In this document: piece by piece, positions 31,636 through 39,396 of the stretch
Numbering within the stretch: the first letter of the stretch is position 1
Layout: each line of letters starts with the position of its first letter
DNA from: Nocardia sp. NBC_00416
Lineage (GTDB): Bacteria > Actinomycetota > Actinomycetes > Mycobacteriales > Mycobacteriaceae
Length of the DNA: 64,000 bases
Direction of reading: 5' to 3'
Assembly (NCBI RefSeq): GCF_036032445.1
Contig: NZ_CP107932.1
Span: forward strand, 3,226,501-3,290,500
The notes under the pieces: generated by a model
What the model was told of the DNA's origin: nothing
Database searches by the model: none
Seen by the model: only the letters and a program-made list of their open reading frames with translations
Position numbers and translations under genes: made by a program

Positions 31636-31742
31636 GGTGCACCTCCGCGTCCGCGTCGGCCCCGTACATCAAAATGCCGACGCCCCGACCACAACTCCCT
31701 TCCCGCGGACCTCGGTGGACCTCCGCATCCGCTCCGGCCCCG
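31636..31742. repeat. Imperfect 29-bp direct repeat upstream of the DtxR-type regulator
   Basis: Segments 31636-31664 and 31714-31742 match at 25 of 29 positions (both contain ACCTCCGC and CGGCCCCG), 78 bp apart. They lie in the 290-nt gap between the divergent ribF and metalloregulator genes. No convincing gene covers them. They could be an old duplication or paired binding sites. Confidence 0.45.
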
Positions 31743-31816
31743 CGCGGGCCGCGGATGCGCGACGCCCGACAGCGCCATCTAGGTGGATCGCCCCGGAAAT
31801 GCTTAAGCTCGTGGTT

Positions 31817-32542
31817 GTGCCCGGAAAACGAGATATCGCCACCCGACGGGACCTCGCCGACGCCGGGGAATCGGTCGCTCCGGGACTGTCGTCGGTGGCC
31901 CAGGACTATCTGAAAGTGATCTGGACGGCCCAGGAGTGGTCGCAGGAGCGGGTGAGCACCAAACTGCTCGCCGAGCGGATCGGCGTGTCCGCGTCCACGG
32001 TCTCGGAAGCGGTGCGCAAACTTTCGGATCAGGGCCTGGTGGAACACGCCCGGTACGGTTCGATCACGTTGACCGAGGAGGGGCGGCGGGCCGCTATCGC
32101 GATGGTGCGCCGGCACCGGTTGATCGAAACCTTCCTGGTGAGCGAACTCGGTTACGGCTGGGACGAGGTGCACGACGAGGCGGAGATCCTCGAGCATGCG
32201 GTTTCGGATCTGCTGATGGCGCGGATCGACGCGAAACTCGGTTTCCCGGACCGGGATCCGCACGGCGACCCGATTCCCTCGGTGGACGGCGCGGTACCCA
32301 CCCCGCCGGCCCGCCGGCTGATCGATTTCGAGGCCGGTGAAACGGGCCGGGTCGCCCGGATCTCCGATTCCGATCCGGAAATGCTGCGGTACTTCGATTC
32401 GGTGGGCATCGCCTTGGACACCGTGATCGTGGTGGTGGAGCGGCGGGATTTCGCGGGCACCATCGCGGTGCGGATCGGGCGCGAGGAAACCCTCACCGAC
32501 CTCGGCAGTATCGCCGCCGAGGCCATCTGGCTCCGGGACTGA
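31817..32542 (+). CDS. DtxR/MntR family metalloregulator (SirR-like)
   Basis: A 241-residue metal-dependent repressor. Winged helix at about 24-85: SVAQDYLKVIWTAQEW, ASTVSEAVRKLSDQGLVEHA and GSITLTEEGRRAAI. Dimerisation/metal domain 85-150: RHRLIETFLVSELGYGWDEV, HDEAEILEHAVSDLL, with the His/Glu/Asp ligands of Mn- or Fe-responsive members. A C-terminal FeoA/SH3-like domain (about 165-240) ends the protein. GTG 31817 is preferred: TAAGCT (31804-31809) precedes it by 7 nt, indicating a leaderless start. ATG 31799 is the alternative. Rv2788 (SirR) occupies this position in M. tuberculosis. Confidence 0.86.
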   Translation: MPGKRDIATRRDLADAGESVAPGLSSVAQDYLKVIWTAQEWSQERVSTKLLAERIGVSASTVSEAVRKLSDQGLVEHARYGSITLTEEGRRAAIAMVRRHRLIETFLVSELGYGWDEVHDEAEILEHAVSDLLMARIDAKLGFPDRDPHGDPIPSVDGAVPTPPARRLIDFEAGETGRVARISDSDPEMLRYFDSVGIALDTVIVVVERRDFAGTIAVRIGREETLTDLGSIAAEAIWLRD

Positions 32543-32762
32543 CCCGCGCCATCGGGAGGCGGTCGCACGGACAGACCGCCGCAACCGGGACCGATCCACC
32601 CGCGGTACCGCCCCCGCGGAGCTCCCACTGCGCCGGCTGAGACCGGACCTCGGCATCCGGCGACCGGACCACGACGGATCACGCCGGGCGCGCCGGCGCG
32701 CCGGGGACTCACGGGCAACCTGGCGAAACCATTGCCGTGGATCTACTCGACGTGCTATTCAT

Positions 32763-32778
32763 ATTGTCAACAATCCGA
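32763..32778. promoter_or_regulatory. Operator ATTGTCAACAATCCGA upstream of the aminotransferase gene
   Basis: The 16 bases are identical to 37820-37835 at the divergent promoter of the same cluster. The core ATTGT-CA-ACAAT is a perfect dyad of the kind bound by FadR-subgroup GntR regulators. CATATT just before it is the likely -10. The site is about 83 nt before the aminotransferase ATG. The rest of the 32543-32860 gap holds nothing else I can name. Confidence 0.7.
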
Positions 32779-32860
32779 CAATTTCCGAGTGGTTACCACT
32801 CGGCCTCGCACACCCGTCGGTGCGGCACGCCGCGCCGACTGTCCCGGGAGGCGGAACACC

Positions 32861-34108
32861 ATGGCCGAACTTTCCCCGATCCTGAAGCAGGCCACACCGG
32901 TCACCGTCGATCACGGTGCCGGCTGCTATCTCTACGACATCGACGGCCGTCGATTTCTCGACTTCACCGCCGGTATCGGAGTCACCAGTACCGGTCACTG
33001 CCATCCCCGGGTGGTCGCCGCGGCGCAGGAGCAGGTCGGCAAGCTGATCCACGGCCAGTACACGACCGTGATGCATCGCCCGATGCTGGAACTCACCGAA
33101 CGTCTGGGCACAGTGCTGCCCGAAGGGCTCGACTCGGTCTTCTACGCCAATTCCGGTAGTGAAGCCGTGGAAGCGGCCCTGCGGCTGGCCCGGCAGGCGA
33201 CCGGCCGGCCCAATGTGATCGTCTTCCACGGCGGATTCCACGGCCGCACCGTCGCCGCCGCGACCATGACCACCTCCGGAACCCGGTTCTCAGCCGGTTT
33301 CAGCCCGCTGATGTCCGGTGTGCACGTGGCCCCCTTCCCCACCGCCTTCCGGTACGGCTGGACCGAGGCCGAGGCCACCGCCTTCGCGCTGCGCGAGCTC
33401 GACTACATCTTCGCCACCCTCACCTCACCCGCGGAAACGGCCGCTTTCATCGTGGAACCCGTGCTCGGCGAGGGCGGTTACATTCCCGGTAACCGCGAGT
33501 TCTTCCAGGGACTGCGCGAACGCGCCGACCAGTACGGCATCGTGCTGATCTTCGACGAGATCCAGACCGGGTTCGGACGCACCGGAAAGTTCTTCGGTCA
33601 TCAGCATTTCGACGTCCGGCCCGATGTGATCACCATGGCGAAAGGACTGGCCAGCGGCTTCCCGATCTCCGGGATCGCCGCGTCGGCCGAACTGATGAGC
33701 GCCGCCTGGCCGGGATCGCAGGGCGGCACCTACGGCGGTAACGCCGTAGCCTGCGCCGCCGCACTGGCCACCCTCGACGTGATCGAATCGGAAGGCCTCG
33801 TCGAGAACGCCGCGGTGCGCGGGGAGCAACTGCTGGCGGGTGTGCGGGCGGCCGAATCCAAAGCCATCGGCGATATTCGCGGACTCGGCCTGCTCGTCGG
33901 CGCCGAATTCACCACCCCCGACGGCACACCCGACCGCGAGACGGCCACGGCCGCCCAGCAACTCGCCGCCCAGAAGGGTCTGCTGCTGCTGACCTGCGGC
34001 GCCCATATGAATGTGGTGCGGATGATCCCGCCGCTCATCGTCTCCGACGACCAGATCGCCGACGCCCTGACCATCTGGTCCGAGGTGCTCGCCGACCTGG
34101 GCCGCTGA
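32861..34108 (+). CDS. Class III PLP-dependent aminotransferase
   Basis: A 415-residue fold-type I aminotransferase of the omega-amino-acid/4-aminobutyrate/ornithine group. PLP Lys261 is in DVITMAKGLASGFP; Asp232 binding the ring nitrogen is in LIFDEIQTGFGRTG; NSGSEAVEAALRLAR (98-112) is the phosphate-binding segment; FHGGFHGRT (122-130) gives the stacking aromatic. The family moves amino groups from terminal amines to 2-oxoglutarate or pyruvate. ATG with GGGAGG 9 nt upstream. It is the first gene of the cluster, followed 65 nt later by the DUF3830 gene. Confidence 0.87.
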   Translation: MAELSPILKQATPVTVDHGAGCYLYDIDGRRFLDFTAGIGVTSTGHCHPRVVAAAQEQVGKLIHGQYTTVMHRPMLELTERLGTVLPEGLDSVFYANSGSEAVEAALRLARQATGRPNVIVFHGGFHGRTVAAATMTTSGTRFSAGFSPLMSGVHVAPFPTAFRYGWTEAEATAFALRELDYIFATLTSPAETAAFIVEPVLGEGGYIPGNREFFQGLRERADQYGIVLIFDEIQTGFGRTGKFFGHQHFDVRPDVITMAKGLASGFPISGIAASAELMSAAWPGSQGGTYGGNAVACAAALATLDVIESEGLVENAAVRGEQLLAGVRAAESKAIGDIRGLGLLVGAEFTTPDGTPDRETATAAQQLAAQKGLLLLTCGAHMNVVRMIPPLIVSDDQIADALTIWSEVLADLGR

Positions 34109-34173
34109 ACCCACCCCCGCGAACTTCCCGGCACAACTGCCGGTTTCGCCCGCACGACCCCCAGGACGGATCG

Positions 34174-34668
34174 ATGGCGCGCTATATGACGATCACCCTC
34201 ACCAAGGCCGGCATCACCTGCCGGGCCCGGCTGCTCGACACCGAGGCGCCGCGCACCTGCGCGGCGGTCTGGGACTCCCTACCGCAGGAAGGCGACGCCT
34301 TCCACGCCAAATACGCCCGCAACGAGGTGTACACCCTGGTGCCCCGGATCTCGGGGGCACCGCATCGGGAGAACCCCACCGTCACCCCGATACCCGGCGA
34401 TGTGTGCCTCTTCGATTTCGAGCCGTGGGAAATCGGCAACCCCGCCTACGGCTACGAACCGGGTTCGACCGCCCACCACGATCAGGGCGCCACCGACCTC
34501 GCGCTCTTCTACGGCCGCAACAACCTGCTCATCAACGGCGACCTCGGCTGGGTTCCCGGCAATGTCTTCGCCACCATCGAGGACGGCCTGGACGAGCTCG
34601 CCACCGCCTGCAACACCCTCTGGCTGCACGGGGTGGCCGGCGAAACCCTCGCCTTCGCCCGCGCCTGA
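34174..34668 (+). CDS. DUF3830 family protein (cyclophilin-like fold)
   Basis: A 164-residue protein: MARYMTITLTKAGITCRARL, then LLDTEAPRTCAAVWDSLPQE and GDAFHAKYARNEVYTLVPRI, the DUF3830 pattern. The middle holds CLFDFEPWEIGNPAYGYEPG and ALFYGRNNLLINGDLGWVPG. The family is thought to have a cyclophilin-like barrel, with unknown function, and is often found beside amidases and racemase-like genes. ATG with AGGACGG upstream. It is in the aminotransferase unit and followed by a terminator hairpin. Confidence 0.72.
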   Translation: MARYMTITLTKAGITCRARLLDTEAPRTCAAVWDSLPQEGDAFHAKYARNEVYTLVPRISGAPHRENPTVTPIPGDVCLFDFEPWEIGNPAYGYEPGSTAHHDQGATDLALFYGRNNLLINGDLGWVPGNVFATIEDGLDELATACNTLWLHGVAGETLAFARA

Positions 34669-34699
34669 GTGGGCTTTTGGCGCCGCCTGCGGCGTCGCG

Positions 34700-34737
34700 G
34701 GGTTGAGGCCCCCTTGGTCCCGGACGGGCCTCAACCC
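34700..34737 (+). terminator. Terminator after DUF3830 gene
   Basis: A perfect 12-bp stem, GGGTTGAGGCCC (34700-34711) with GGGCCTCAACCC (34726-34737), 14-nt loop, followed by TTTAAG. It lies 32 nt after the stop codon. Confidence 0.85.
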
Positions 34738-34864
34738 TTTAAGTGTCTCGCTGAACTCGACGCCGACGGTCGCGTCGCACACCGAACTCACGACCCACAA
34801 CACACCAGTCCGCACCGGCAAACTCCCGAACACTTCCCTCCAGGAACCGCCGCGCCACAGTCCA

Positions 34865-35100
34865 CCGAGCCTCCCACCGCCTGCTCAGGCCACGTCACAC
34901 TGAACCCGCGCCCCCTGCTCGACAGTCCGCCGAGGCACTACGCGATGGTCTCCGCCCGCGAACCACCACACCACGCCGCACCGAGCCTCCCATGACCTAC
35001 CGAGGCCGGATCACGCTGCACGCGCAACCCCTCGGCTCAACAGTCCGCCGAGGTAACCCTCCGTCGTTTCCTCTCCGCGACCCGTCGCACCCACCCTGCG
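34865..35100. repeat. Diverged tandem repeat, two units of about 117 bp
   Basis: CCGAGCCTCCCA occurs at 34865 and 34981; ACAGTCCGCCGAGG occurs at 34922 and 35040. The order and spacing of matches (116 and 118 bp) show two diverged copies in tandem, perhaps with a third beginning at 35101 (CCGAG). The plus strand is C-rich and G-poor here. It has no coding potential I would accept. Confidence 0.65.
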
Positions 35101-35409
35101 CCGAGTCAAGCGAGGCCCTCGAAGGTTGCGGCCCGGCCCGCGTTTCAGCGCCCGAAGCGCATGCGCCGCAGGCGCGAGTCTCGGGCGCTGAAACGCGGGC
35201 CCGCTGGGGCCGCAACCCGCGACGCCGCAGGCGGCGCCAATAAACACAGACCTTCGCGAGCAACCCCACCCCTCGCCTTCGCGAGTGAGGTTCGGGCCCA
35301 GCAGGACTCGGCACCGTCCGGTTCTCAGCTCGAGAGCGACCCCGATCTTCACGAACGCACCGGACCGTACAACTATTCGGACCGGTTCCAGCCCGCTCTC
35401 GCTCCGCGG

Positions 35410-36813
35410 TCAGCCAGCCGACAACACCGCCTCCGCGTACCGCCCGACCGCCAGTACGAGGTCGTCGGAGTGCCGGGGTCCGATGATCTGCAACCCCACC
35501 GGCATTCCGTCGCTCGTATGCCCGGCCGGGATGCTGAGCGCCGGTTGCTGGGTGAGGTTGAACGGGTAGGTGTAGGGCGTCCATTCCGGCCAGCCCGACA
35601 TTCCGCTTCCGGGCGGCACATCGTGACCCGCCGCGAACGCGGTGATCGGGACCGTCGGCGTGATGAGGATGTCGTAGGCGGTGTGGAAGGTGCCCATGGT
35701 GATTCCCACCTGAGCGGCGACGTTGCGGGCCTCGAGGTAGTCGACCGCGGTGAGGGTTTCGCCGTACTCCCAGACACTGCGCAGACCGGGGTCGGCGTTG
35801 TCGCGGGCGCCCTCCGGGAAGGTCGCCAGCATGGCGGCGGCTCCCGCGGCCCACAACATGTCGAATGCGGCCCGCGGGTCGGGGAAACCGGGATCGGCGA
35901 GGGAGACCCGCAGGCCCGCGGCGTCCAGGGCGTCTACCGCCGCGGCGACGATCGCCTCGATCTCGGGGTCGGGTACCACGTAACCGAGTGTCGGGGAGTA
36001 GGCGGCGGTCACGCCGCGGACGTCGCGCTGGATCTGGCCGCGGAAGGTGGTCGGGGCGGACGCGAGCGCGGTGGGGTCACGCGGGTCCGGCAGCGCGAGG
36101 ATGTCCAGTAACAGGGCGGCGTCCTCGACGGTGCGGGTCAACGGACCGGCATGCGCCAGTTGGCCGAACGGACTGGCCGGGTAGAGCGGGATACGGCCGT
36201 GGGTGGGTTTGAACCCGACGATCCCGCAGAACGCGGCGGGAATGCGGACGCTGCCGCCGCCGTCGGTGCCGACCGATATCGGGCCCATTCCTGCGGCGAC
36301 CGCCGCGGCGCTACCGCCGGAGGATCCGCCCGCGGTGCGGGTGGGGTCGACGGGGTTGCGGGTGATCCCGGTGAGCGGACTGTCGGTCACTCCCTTCCAG
36401 GCGATCTCGGGCGTGGTGGTCTTGCCGACCATCACCATGCCGTCCTCGCGGACGCGGGCGGCCACCGGACTGTCCACCGGCCACGGCCCCTCCGGGCCGA
36501 TGCTCAGCGAACCGCGGCGGGTCGGCCAGTCCTCGGTGAGGAAGATGTCCTTGATGGAGATCGGCACGCCGTCGAGCAGCCCGCGGACGTGCCCGGATTG
36601 CCAGCGAGCTTCGGAGTCCTTGGCCTGTACGAGCGCCCGATCGGGGTCGACGAGGCAGAAGGCGTTGATCTCGTTGTCCCGGGCGGCGATGGCGGCGAGC
36701 ACGGCCTCGGTCGCTTCGACCGGGGACAGGGTCCCGGCGGCATAGGCCGACACCAATTCGACCGCGGTCATGTCGACGGGATCCGTCGGTCGCGGGTTCT
36801 CGGCGTGGCTCAT
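35410..36813 (-). CDS. Amidase signature family hydrolase
   Basis: A 467-residue amidase with the complete Ser-cisSer-Lys triad: Lys88 in GVPISIKDIF, cis-Ser in AGGSSGGSAA (164 or 165), nucleophile Ser188 in GTDGGGSVRIPAAFCG. The family hydrolyses carboxamides, including malonamate, maleamate-like and aryl amides, and amino-acid amides. The ATG at 36813 has AAGGAGG upstream. It starts 13 nt after the D-2-hydroxyacid dehydrogenase gene, forming a two-gene operon behind the divergent promoter at 37.8 kb. It converges on the DUF3830 gene across the repeat block. Confidence 0.88.
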   Translation of the reverse strand: MSHAENPRPTDPVDMTAVELVSAYAAGTLSPVEATEAVLAAIAARDNEINAFCLVDPDRALVQAKDSEARWQSGHVRGLLDGVPISIKDIFLTEDWPTRRGSLSIGPEGPWPVDSPVAARVREDGMVMVGKTTTPEIAWKGVTDSPLTGITRNPVDPTRTAGGSSGGSAAAVAAGMGPISVGTDGGGSVRIPAAFCGIVGFKPTHGRIPLYPASPFGQLAHAGPLTRTVEDAALLLDILALPDPRDPTALASAPTTFRGQIQRDVRGVTAAYSPTLGYVVPDPEIEAIVAAAVDALDAAGLRVSLADPGFPDPRAAFDMLWAAGAAAMLATFPEGARDNADPGLRSVWEYGETLTAVDYLEARNVAAQVGITMGTFHTAYDILITPTVPITAFAAGHDVPPGSGMSGWPEWTPYTYPFNLTQQPALSIPAGHTSDGMPVGLQIIGPRHSDDLVLAVGRYAEAVLSAG

Positions 36814-36826
36814 CTGCGGCCCTCCT

Positions 36827-37792
36827 TCAGCCGGGCACGTACCCCAGCGTTTTGTCGACGACATTGTCCAGTGGACGGCCGGCCGACCAATGGTCGAAAT
36901 TGGTGGTGAACGCGGCGACGATTTCGGAACGCCAACCGATGAAATCACCCGAATTGTGCGGGGTGATGTGCGCGTTGGGCAGGCTCCACAGCGGATGGCC
37001 CGGCGGCAGCGGTTCGGGATCGACTACGTCGAGCGCGGCGCCCGCGATCGCGCCGGAACGCAACGCCGCGACGAGATCGCCGGTGACCACGAGTTCCCCG
37101 CGCCCGACGTTGATGAATCGGGCGTGCGGTTTCATGGCGCCGAACGCCCGGGCGTCGAACATGTGCCGGGTTCGATCGGTGAGCGGGGCGATGGCGACCA
37201 CATAGTCGGCGCAGGGGAGTTCGGCGTGTAGATCGGTGCCGACGACACCGAAGTCCGGATCGGCGCTGCGGGCCCGGCGGCCGATCGCGCGCACATTCAT
37301 TCCGGCGGCGCGCAGCAGCCCGGCGATGGCCCGGCCGATGGCGCCGGTGCCGACGATCAGGGCGGTGGCTCCGGCGATGCGCTCCGATTCGCGATGCCGC
37401 CAGATCTGCTGCTGCTGTAGTCGATTCGACTCGGTCAGGTCTTTGGCGAAGCCGAGGATCTGACCGAGCACGTATTCCGCGATCGCGGTGTCGAAGATCC
37501 CGCGGGTATTGGTGACGACCACGTCGCTGTCGCGCAGCTCGGGGAACAACACCGTATCGACGCCTGTAGCGCCGACGTGCAGCCAGCGCAGCCGGTCGGC
37601 CGCGGACCACGCCGCGGGGAGCGCGCGGCTCTGGAAGTCGTAGACGAACAGCACCTCCGTGCCGGGCAGCGCGGCCGCCAATCCGGCGGAGTCGGTGTAC
37701 CGCACCGTGGCCCGCGCACTCACCGGCGCCAGCAGGGCCGGATCGGGCGGCTGGTCACTGTGCACAATGGTGACAATGGGGCCCGATTCCAT
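36827..37792 (-). CDS. D-2-hydroxyacid dehydrogenase
   Basis: A 321-residue NAD(P)-dependent reductase interconverting 2-oxoacids and D-2-hydroxyacids. The nucleotide loop is VGTGAIGRAIAGLLR (147-161). The catalytic Arg231 (NVGRGELV), Glu260 (DPEPLPP) and His279 (ITPHNSGD) are all present. Residue R171/R172 after the Rossmann strand (AIGRRARS) suggests NADP. The ATG at 37792 lies 6 nt after TACTGT (37799-37804, minus strand), with TTGACA 17 nt further, so the mRNA is probably leaderless. It is the first gene of the unit with the amidase. Confidence 0.86.
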   Translation of the reverse strand: MESGPIVTIVHSDQPPDPALLAPVSARATVRYTDSAGLAAALPGTEVLFVYDFQSRALPAAWSAADRLRWLHVGATGVDTVLFPELRDSDVVVTNTRGIFDTAIAEYVLGQILGFAKDLTESNRLQQQQIWRHRESERIAGATALIVGTGAIGRAIAGLLRAAGMNVRAIGRRARSADPDFGVVGTDLHAELPCADYVVAIAPLTDRTRHMFDARAFGAMKPHARFINVGRGELVVTGDLVAALRSGAIAGAALDVVDPEPLPPGHPLWSLPNAHITPHNSGDFIGWRSEIVAAFTTNFDHWSAGRPLDNVVDKTLGYVPG

Positions 37793-37793
37793 A

Positions 37794-37835
37794 TTGACAC
37801 AGTATGATCACATCGTATGATTGTCAACAATCCGA
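37794..37835. promoter_or_regulatory. Overlapping divergent promoters with GntR-type operator
   Basis: Plus strand: TTGACA (37794-37799), 16 nt, TATGAT (37816-37821). Minus strand: TTGACA (37822-37827), 17 nt, TACTGT (37799-37804), then 6 nt to the ATG of the hydroxyacid dehydrogenase. ATTGTCAACAATCCGA (37820-37835) covers the plus -10 and start point and the minus -35, so one bound dimer would block both. The same 16 bases lie at 32763-32778. Confidence 0.8.
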
Positions 37836-37878
37836 TCGTTCTCGGAGGTCTTCCCGGCTGAGTGCGAGAGGGGCCGCA

Positions 37879-38619
37879 GTGGAGTTCGATTTTCCCGATA
37901 TGGAGGGCCCGGTCGCGCAACGCGGCATCGGTGTCATCGCACCGTTCGACCTGGCATTGGAGCGCGAGCTCTGGCGCTGGGTGCCGCTGGAGGTGAGCCT
38001 GCACCTGGCGCGGACACCGTACGAGCCGGTGCCGGTATCGCTGGCCATGGCCGAACTGGTCTCCGATGCCGTCCACCTCACCGCCGCCACCCGCAATGTG
38101 CTGCACGTGGAACCCGAGGTCGTCGCTTATCTGTGCAACTCCGGCAGTTTCATCAAGGGTATCGACTACGAACGATCCCTACGCGACACGATCTGCCGGG
38201 CCGGCGCCGCGAACGCGATCACGACCTCCGGAGCCCTGCTCGAGGCCGTACAGCATCTCAATATCGAGCGAATCTCCATCATGACCCCCTACGACGAACT
38301 GCTCACCGGCAAACTGCGCGACTTCCTCGACGAGGCAGGCTGCCAGGTGGTCCGGTCCGAGCATCTGGGGCTGGGCGGCGGTATCTGGAAGGTCAACTAC
38401 CGCACCATCGCCGAACGCATCCTGGGCGCCGATGATCCCCGCGCCGAGGCGATCTTCGTCAGCTGCACCAACCTGCCCACCTACGACATCATCGAACCGC
38501 TGGAGAAGATGCTGGGCAAACCGATCCTGACGGCCAATCAGCTCACCATGTGGGCCTGCCTCGGGCGGATGAAACTACCGATGATGGGGCCCGGGCGGTG
38601 GCTCCTGGAAGTCTTTTGA
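37879..38619 (+). CDS. Maleate isomerase/Asp-Glu racemase family enzyme, two-cysteine form
   Basis: A 246-residue protein of the maleate cis-trans isomerase/arylmalonate decarboxylase family. Both family cysteines are present: Cys86 in AYLCNSGSF and Cys196 in FVSCTNLPTYD, the two halves of the active site. ITTSGALLEAVQHLNIERIS and PILTANQLTMWACL are further family segments. Activities include maleate to fumarate, racemisation and, for EutA-like members, a step in hydroxyectoine breakdown; I cannot choose. GTG start with GAGAGGGG upstream. It begins the unit with the second paralogue and the GntR regulator. Confidence 0.8.
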   Translation: MEFDFPDMEGPVAQRGIGVIAPFDLALERELWRWVPLEVSLHLARTPYEPVPVSLAMAELVSDAVHLTAATRNVLHVEPEVVAYLCNSGSFIKGIDYERSLRDTICRAGAANAITTSGALLEAVQHLNIERISIMTPYDELLTGKLRDFLDEAGCQVVRSEHLGLGGGIWKVNYRTIAERILGADDPRAEAIFVSCTNLPTYDIIEPLEKMLGKPILTANQLTMWACLGRMKLPMMGPGRWLLEVF

Positions 38620-38664
38620 AAGATCTTGTCCCCGAACAACACCCAGCCCAGGAACGGAGCGAGC

Positions 38665-39396
38665 ATGCCGGTACCGACGATCGGTTTCATCTACCCCGAC
38701 CACGCCGCCGAGGACGACTACCCCCGGGCGGCGGCCGAACTCGGCGCACAGCTGCCGGTGGCCCATATCTACGGCACCGATCTGCACGCCGTCCCGGAAC
38801 TGCTGGACCTGGGCAGCCCGGACAAGCTCCGGCACGGGGCCGAACAGCTGGCCCCGCACGAGCCGGACGCGGTGGTCTGGGCCTGCACCTCCGGTAGCTT
38901 CGTCCGCGGGACGGACGGGGCGCGCGAACAGGTCCGGGCGCTGGCCGAGGCGGCGGGCGTGCCCGCCTCCAGTACCAGTTTCGCGTTCGTGGCGGCCGCC
39001 CGGGCGCTCGGCGTGCGGCGGGTGGCGGTCGCGGCGAGTTACCCCGATGATGTCGCGCGGCTGTTCGCCGATTTCCTCGCCGATGCCGGGATCACGGTCG
39101 TCGCCTTCCGGAGCGCGGGGATAGATACCGCCGCGGAGGTGGGCACGTTGACCACCGAACAGGTGCTGGAGCTGGCGATCGCCAACGACCATCCCGAGGC
39201 CGAGGCGCTGCTCATTCCCGATACCGCAATGCACACCCTGGAGGTACTCCCCCGGCTGGAGGCCGAGCTGGGCAAACCGGTGCTCACGGCGAACCAGGTC
39301 ACCATCTGGGAAGGATTACGGCTCGCGGGCCAGGAGCCGATATCGTCATCGCTCGGCGCATTGTTCGCGGAAAGGTCTGTCCATGTCGGTGGTTGA
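38665..39396 (+). CDS. Second maleate isomerase/racemase family paralogue, one-cysteine form
   Basis: A 243-residue paralogue of the preceding gene. The first catalytic Cys is kept (Cys74 in VWACTSGSF), but the second position reads LLIPDTAMHTLE, so the Cys of SCTN is replaced (Asp186/Thr). The remaining family motif KPVLTANQVTIWEGL is intact. It could be a lyase/decarboxylase-like variant or a non-catalytic partner forming a heterodimer. ATG with GGAGCGAG upstream, 45 nt after the previous gene; its last 14 nt overlap the GntR gene. Confidence 0.78.
   Translation: MPVPTIGFIYPDHAAEDDYPRAAAELGAQLPVAHIYGTDLHAVPELLDLGSPDKLRHGAEQLAPHEPDAVVWACTSGSFVRGTDGAREQVRALAEAAGVPASSTSFAFVAAARALGVRRVAVAASYPDDVARLFADFLADAGITVVAFRSAGIDTAAEVGTLTTEQVLELAIANDHPEAEALLIPDTAMHTLEVLPRLEAELGKPVLTANQVTIWEGLRLAGQEPISSSLGALFAERSVHVGG

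Larger units (their letters stand above)
34677..35240. repeat. Long-range inverted repeat and 32-bp hairpin in a gene-free block
   Basis: 25 bases at 34677-34701 are the exact reverse complement of 35216-35240, 514 bp apart, and each contains CGCCGCCTGCGGCG or its complement. Just inside the right arm is a large hairpin: 35124-35134 with 35207-35217 (11 bp) and 35135-35155 with 35181-35201 (21 bp), giving a stem of 32 bp with a 5-nt bulge and a 25-nt loop. No gene lies between 34669 and 35409. It separates the convergent DUF3830 and amidase genes. Confidence 0.8.

Noticed and set aside
31391..32656. Minus-strand open frame of 421 codons over the DtxR-type regulator gene
   Set aside because: Composition typical of an antisense frame; the regulator on the plus strand has complete domains.
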